From: Carallia brachiata
Lineage: Eukaryota; Streptophyta; Magnoliopsida; Malpighiales; Rhizophoraceae
Assembly: GCA_021464245.1 (NCBI GenBank)
Contig: JADCRB010000031.1
Span: 1,446,762 to 1,510,761 of the forward strand
Reading direction: 5' to 3'
DNA: 64,000 nucleotides
Numbering within the stretch: the stretch's first letter is position 1; each line of letters opens with the position of its first letter. Shown in pieces: positions 59,644 through 64,000 of this stretch. Under the pieces are notes generated by a model, which had not been told where the DNA came from, did not search any database, and saw only the letters and a program-made list of their open reading frames with translations. A program made the position numbers and the translations under genes.

Positions 59644-60420
59644 TTTATCGGGCACAAGATTCCAGAACCTGCTAAGAGAGCCCAACAGAAACCTGATTCC
59701 ACTGTCCGTACAAGTCCAAAGAAATCAACTTTATCTATTTTCAATGCTTTCTTGCAATGTCCGTTAAAAAAACTAAAGGATTAGATAAACATACGCCAGG
59801 GGAAAGCACAAACCCTGTTGCAGAACTCTGAAAGTATAGTTGTAATGTGAGATAGCAACTCGGATACTATTTAATGCTCAAATCAGAAATATAGGACCGC
59901 TACCAAATCTGTTGAAGAAGTGAACCAACCAGTGAATCCTTTCGCCAATTATACAGCAAATTTTACCTTGTAAATCAAAAGACATTGCCGCTAAGATAAA
60001 AGCTCTTTATAAACACCACCAATACCAGTACCACAGAATGGTGCATGCCACATCTCCCATATCCACAATTCACATTCTCCTTAGAATTGTGAAACTCAAA
60101 CTGCCAATGTGACTTTTTTATATCAAACATATCAAATGAAAGACACATCAAAAGAAAAGTTTCTGAACCAAATTGCTGCCCCAAAATGCTTTAAATACCC
60201 AATACTATAACAAACAGTAAAGAACGCAGCCAATGCATGTAAAACATTTTGCTGCAATTACGGCCATAATTAACGTAACAGAGAGTAAAAATTTTCGGAA
60301 ACAAATGATTGGTCTGTTTGCAATCCAAACACAGCAGAAACAACCGACAAATACGAGATAAATAAAGAAAAGGAAAAAAAAAAAAAAGAACAATTGTAAA
60401 TAATGAACAATTAGAAATAA

Positions 60421-60670
60421 ATGGTACATTTGTTTTATAAGATAGGATATGATAGTATAAAATAGAGACTAACTATTTTACGTTAACTTATGTTTAATAG
60501 GATAGGTATAGAATAAATTAATGTGCACTTACTAAAAATTGTATATTTATTAAAATATTCTTTTAATTAAAATAAAATTTAAGTATTTTTTTAAAAAATA
60601 ATATAAAATTAAAAAACTTATTTCTCTCTCCTCCCTTTTCTCTCTCTCCGCTTCTCTCTCTCCCCCCTCG

Positions 60671-60713
<43 letters not shown>

Positions 60714-61195
60714 TCTTCATTTACTTTTATATAAATTTATAAATTTATATCTTAGAATTTATTTAAATTTTTTTAAAAAAATTAAAAAAATGTTAATCTC
60801 TTTTATTTGATATTTTAAAATTTATTTGTATAAAAAAAATTAGTACTTAATTTTGAAATTTTGTTTTTATATAAAATTAAAAATTTATGAAACAATATAA
60901 TGTATAATAATATATAAAAATAAATATTAATTTTATTACTTAATTTTAATTATTTTAAATAAAAATGTTAAAATTAATAGTAAATATAAGTTAATTATTT
61001 TTAGGACAAAAAACTTATTTTAATACATTATACTATTCTATCTCAGATTATTTAAATATTGAATAGAATAACTATTCTCTATTGTTTGATACTATTTAAA
61101 TATAATTTAGGTAAATAATTTAACAAATCCTAAATTATATATTGACTTATATTATTTTATATTATATTATTCGGAATACATATTAAATACATTTA
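60421..61195. mobile_element. Insertion of about 775 bp in copy B, probable AT-rich MITE with (TC)n
   Basis: Copy A at about 24370-24395 runs through without it. Left part has 'ataagataggatatgatag', right part 'atattatattattcgg'-type sequence weakly inverted to it. The interior contains a (TC)n tract at about 60655-60710. No coding capacity; exact ends and target duplication are uncertain. Confidence 0.6.
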
Positions 61196-61219
61196 AAAAT
61201 GTCTGAATTTTGTAAACCG

Positions 61220-61520
61220 CAAAGATGAAAACTTTCCGCCTTACATCGTGGCACGCCAAGCTTGGGATGATCCCAATTAATCCTCAAAGGAGTCGATGCT
61301 CTGATTTGTGATCTTGGTGTTGTGAGAACCAAACAGGAATGCCAAATAAAAAGATTAATAAAAAAAAAAAAAAAGGAAATGCAGCCAAGACAAAGTAACC
61401 GAAGAACCAGGAGACATACATAGGGTCTCACAAAGACACAGAGGACAGGGCGAGTGAATGTCAGATCAACGCACGCGTTATAAGTGAAGATTGCGAGGTG
61501 GAATCCATTGCCTGCAATTA
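61220..61520. other. Copy B UBC leader fused to HIG1 intron
   Basis: Sequence matching the UBC 5' leader of A (24420-24685) runs to 'cattgcctgcaatt' at 61519 and then joins directly to A-27860 sequence from inside HIG1 intron 1 ('aaaggtgttttgtcttagtc'). This marks the deletion of the divergent intergenic region and HIG1 exon 1. Confidence 0.9.
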
Positions 61521-62588
61521 AAGGTGTTTTGTCTTAGTCAACACCATTTGTAGATATATATGGGAAGGTTTCTCGTCAGCCTTTCTTTTTTCGATTCTCC
61601 TGTAATGGTTAGCTTTTATGATGGAAGAAAATAAGTTTCTAACCTTTTTTTAGGGTGTATTTGGCCATTTTTCAAGAAAAAGAAAAAGAAAAAGAAAAAG
61701 AAATTATTTATTTATTTATTTATTTATAATCCATTAATTTAAATAATTTTTTTTAATTTTTTTCTCTTACAAATTAATATTCATTTACTTTCTCACAATT
61801 TTTTAATTATTATTTTTCATCAATAGTAATATCATCGTCCTTAGTATTTACTCGAACCCTGTGGGATTTGCTTGTAAATAGAGAATCAAGTTTGAGGATG
61901 GTGAAACAGGTTGTGGGCTTTGACTAGGATTTGACCTATCTTTGTTTTTGCATATAAAATTGATCCGTCACAGCACCATTTCACAGCCATCCAGACTTAT
62001 AGCCTCTGCAATGAGGAAGTGAATCCTGTTTTCCAGTAATTTCTCTCGCTGCTAGCTCTGGGTTTGTTCTGCCACCGGGGTGTGGGGGTGGTTCTTTCCC
62101 TGCAATTTCAAAGACCTGCGCACTAGTTATGAGATATTCTTTTTGTTACCCTCAAGTCCTAAGAAATATTCCAATACTTAATCCAGTCCTGGATCAATTC
62201 CTTATTGCTCTTAGACTTTTAGTCACCCAAAACAGTTTGTATTAAAATGGATTGAGATTTCAGCATCTAGGATCTTTACTTTTTTCATTTTGTATTTTAG
62301 GGGATAGTTACAGATTGCCGCTTGTCTCTTGGCTAGAAACATTTATATATTACTGCCTGTCACTTTGCTAAAAACATCCGAGATTTCGAGGTGCATAGAA
62401 CAACCAAAGCTTTGGATTGCATATTGTGCTACTTTCTTTGTTAAACCTTCAGTTGGGTTCCTTGCTTTATGGAAGCTGCATGTCGGAATGCTTCATAAGT
62501 TGTTTTAAGTGGCTGTTAAAATCCCCCTTTTTTTGCAAGCAACTGTCAAATGTTCCAAGCTTAAAACTTCTCAATATGGCTATTGCAG

Positions 62589-62753
62589 GTGCACTTATGA
62601 CTGCTGGAGTGCTGACTCAGTTTCAGACGGGGCAATTCTCAGTTGGGTCAAGTATTAATGTGGGCTCGTGTGGTTGTTCAAGGTAGTACAGTGGCACTTA
62701 TGGTTGGCACTGCCTTTTACTATGGGGATAATCCTTGGAAAAGGTCAAATTAG
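62589..62753 (+). pseudogene. HIG1-domain gene remnant, copy B (exon 2 only)
   Basis: Corresponds to HIG1 exon 2 of copy A (28760-28935), preceded by the same intron sequence and acceptor CAG. It is 165 bases instead of 176: 11 bases are missing after the codons for GVL, in the first membrane span, which shifts the frame. Exon 1 and its promoter are absent altogether. The downstream codons for the second span and NPWKRS are still recognisable. Because the intron is retained, the copy arose by DNA duplication, not by retroposition. Confidence 0.92.
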
Positions 62754-63254
62754 AGACACTGACTGACTATTACAACATCTTGAGGTTTTTTTTTTCCCTT
62801 CCAGTTGTTGGACTTACATACGCCGAGCGTCAATTTTACCTTTTCTTCGAGTTTGCACAATTGCAAGGAATATTCTTCTAATGTTAATTATGTGATTAAT
62901 CTGAATAAAATTACTGTTGATATGTTACAAATACTGCATAATGTGCTCTGGCATTGCTTTTGACCATAAAGGATATATATGGTCCTAAGTCATTAATTAG
63001 TCCAGTTGTTGTAATCTTCTTCTCATCTAAAGATTACAATATGGAGTTCACGTTGTCATTGAAGTATCAGCCCATCATGAGTTTCAACGTGCTTCTTTAA
63101 AAATCTTTTTCTCTAGTGTTGTTTTTTTTGTTCCCTTTTTTTTTTTTGGAAACTGTTGTGTTTCTTTCTAGACTCTTACAGCGGTGAGGGAGCACGGATT
63201 TGCCTTGCGTTTGCTTTCGTAAGAACTAATAAAACAAACACGAAGTAATTTAAA

Positions 63255-63877
63255 GGCAAATACATGAATTTCACCTTCTATTTTTAGTCTTCTTAAAAAT
63301 TTCGTTCACAATGTTTTTATATTTTAAATTCTACCTTCTACGTTTTTGCCATCAGTCTTTTTCGCTCTCCTCCATTAGCTTGCCGTTGAATTTAACATTA
63401 ATTAGTATAATTACCATTACGTCGTCTAATTTAAATGACATGTTAGTATAAAATGATGACCTGATATTTAATAATTTTTTTAAAAATAATTTTTCAAATA
63501 TTGTGACTTCCAAAAAATCAAAAGAAAATATTTTTTATGATTTTATAAAGTTAAAAGTAAAAATAAAAATAAAAAGTCTGTTATCTGTATAGATTATAAC
63601 AAGCAAATGCCTGAACATGACCAAGCAAAAAAGAACGAGATATGATAAGTTATCATTTTATTAAATGTCAGGTCATCACTTTATACTGTTATGTCATTTA
63701 AATTAGACGACGTAATGATGACTAAACTGTTAAATATTAAATTTAACGACAAACTAATGGAGGAGGGTGAAAACTATTGACGGCAGAAACGTAAAGAGCA
63801 GAATTTAAAACATAAAAACGTTGTAGATGAAATTTTTTTTAAAAAAAAAGATGGCGGGTGAAATTGATATATTTGCC
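63255..63877. mobile_element. MULE-like MITE, 623 bp, with 215-bp inverted arms and perfect 9-bp target duplication
   Basis: 'taatttaaa' flanks it (63246-63254 and 63878-63886). The arms match over about 215 bases: left begins 'ggcaaatacatgaatttcac', right reverse complement 'ggcaaatatatcaatttcac'. They share 'cctccattag', 'ttacgtcgtctaatttaaat' and 'gatgacctga'. The centre is AT-rich. No coding capacity. Confidence 0.88.
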
Positions 63878-64000
63878 TAATTTAAAAGATAAAAAGGTTT
63901 AAGGACTGAAAAATTGAAAACAGATTAATGCGGATTGTTTTGTATCAACAAGCCATATATACGTGTTGTGTAAGATTCACCAATAGCTACAATTGAATAA

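Larger units (their letters stand above)
57800..64000. repeat. Segmental duplication, copy B (partner of about 22010-30640)
   Basis: Starts matching copy A at 'aaaactgctttgtcaatgct' (57805; A 22011) and continues in the same orientation to the window end, where 'gtaagattcaccaatagcta' matches A at about 30575-30610. Relative to A it lacks 22540-22650, about 22832-22970, and 24686-27859. It has extra insertions at 58931-59550, about 60421-61195, about 61657-61838 and 63255-63877. Confidence 0.93.

Noticed and set aside
62417..62686. 89-codon frame ending in the HIG1 region of copy B
   Set aside because: It runs from intron sequence into the frameshifted exon and is not the ancestral reading.
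1..64000. tRNA, rRNA, CRISPR or bacterial-style operon
   Set aside because: Looked for cloverleaf and box A/B patterns, rRNA words and regularly spaced repeats; only scattered B-box-like words without a full structure.

Overview
The window is nuclear DNA of a flowering plant, most likely a woody eudicot. It has intron-containing genes with GT-AG junctions, long AT-rich intergenic stretches, many microsatellites and small inverted-repeat transposons. The families present (class II trehalose-phosphate synthase, ATL RING-H2 ligase, LRR receptor-like kinase, nucleobase-ascorbate transporter, PADRE/DUF4228 protein) are plant families. There is no prokaryotic-style operon, CRISPR array or recognisable tRNA/rRNA gene. 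Exon boundaries were worked out by hand from GT/AG sites and reading-frame continuity; species and expression cannot be read from the sequence.

Layout: 1-1386 (+) is the 3' end of a class II trehalose-phosphate synthase gene. 6559-7113 (+) is a single-exon gene for a 184-aa protein I do not recognise. 9962-10425 (-) is an RNase H-like retroelement remnant. 12490-13587 (-) is an ATL-type RING-H2 ubiquitin ligase. 16820-19141 (-) is a two-exon LRR receptor kinase that looks catalytically dead. 20971-24620 (-) is a UBE2H/UBC4-5-6-like ubiquitin-conjugating enzyme gene with one frame-breaking base loss. 26916-28935 (+) is an intact two-exon HIG1-domain (respiratory supercomplex factor-like) gene. 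36101-40997 (+) is a complete 14-exon nucleobase-ascorbate transporter. 52840-53774 (+) is a three-exon PADRE/DUF4228 gene. 57800-64000 is a second, decayed copy of the UBC + HIG1 region.

The most notable structure is this large direct duplication. Copy A (about 22.0-30.64 kb) and copy B (about 57.8 kb to the window end) align over most of their length in the same orientation, about 35 kb apart. Copy B has lost UBC exons 4-6 with the active-site cysteine. It has also lost a 3.17-kb block holding the divergent promoter region and HIG1 exon 1, and 11 bp of HIG1 exon 2. Copy A keeps every exon of both genes but has a single-base deletion in UBC exon 3, so neither UBC copy reads through as given. 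The two copies serve as empty sites for each other and reveal several transposon insertions. At one site each copy holds a different inverted-repeat element flanked by the same 9-bp direct repeat.

The rest is mostly intergenic, with short non-autonomous DNA transposons (several with clear 8-10 bp target duplications), a tandem duplication at 47.4-51.8 kb, an AT-rich minisatellite at 55.5 kb, a solo TRIM-like LTR in the HIG1 intron, and SSRs. I found no coherent new multi-gene system; the unusual content is the duplication, the gene decay and the transposon history.
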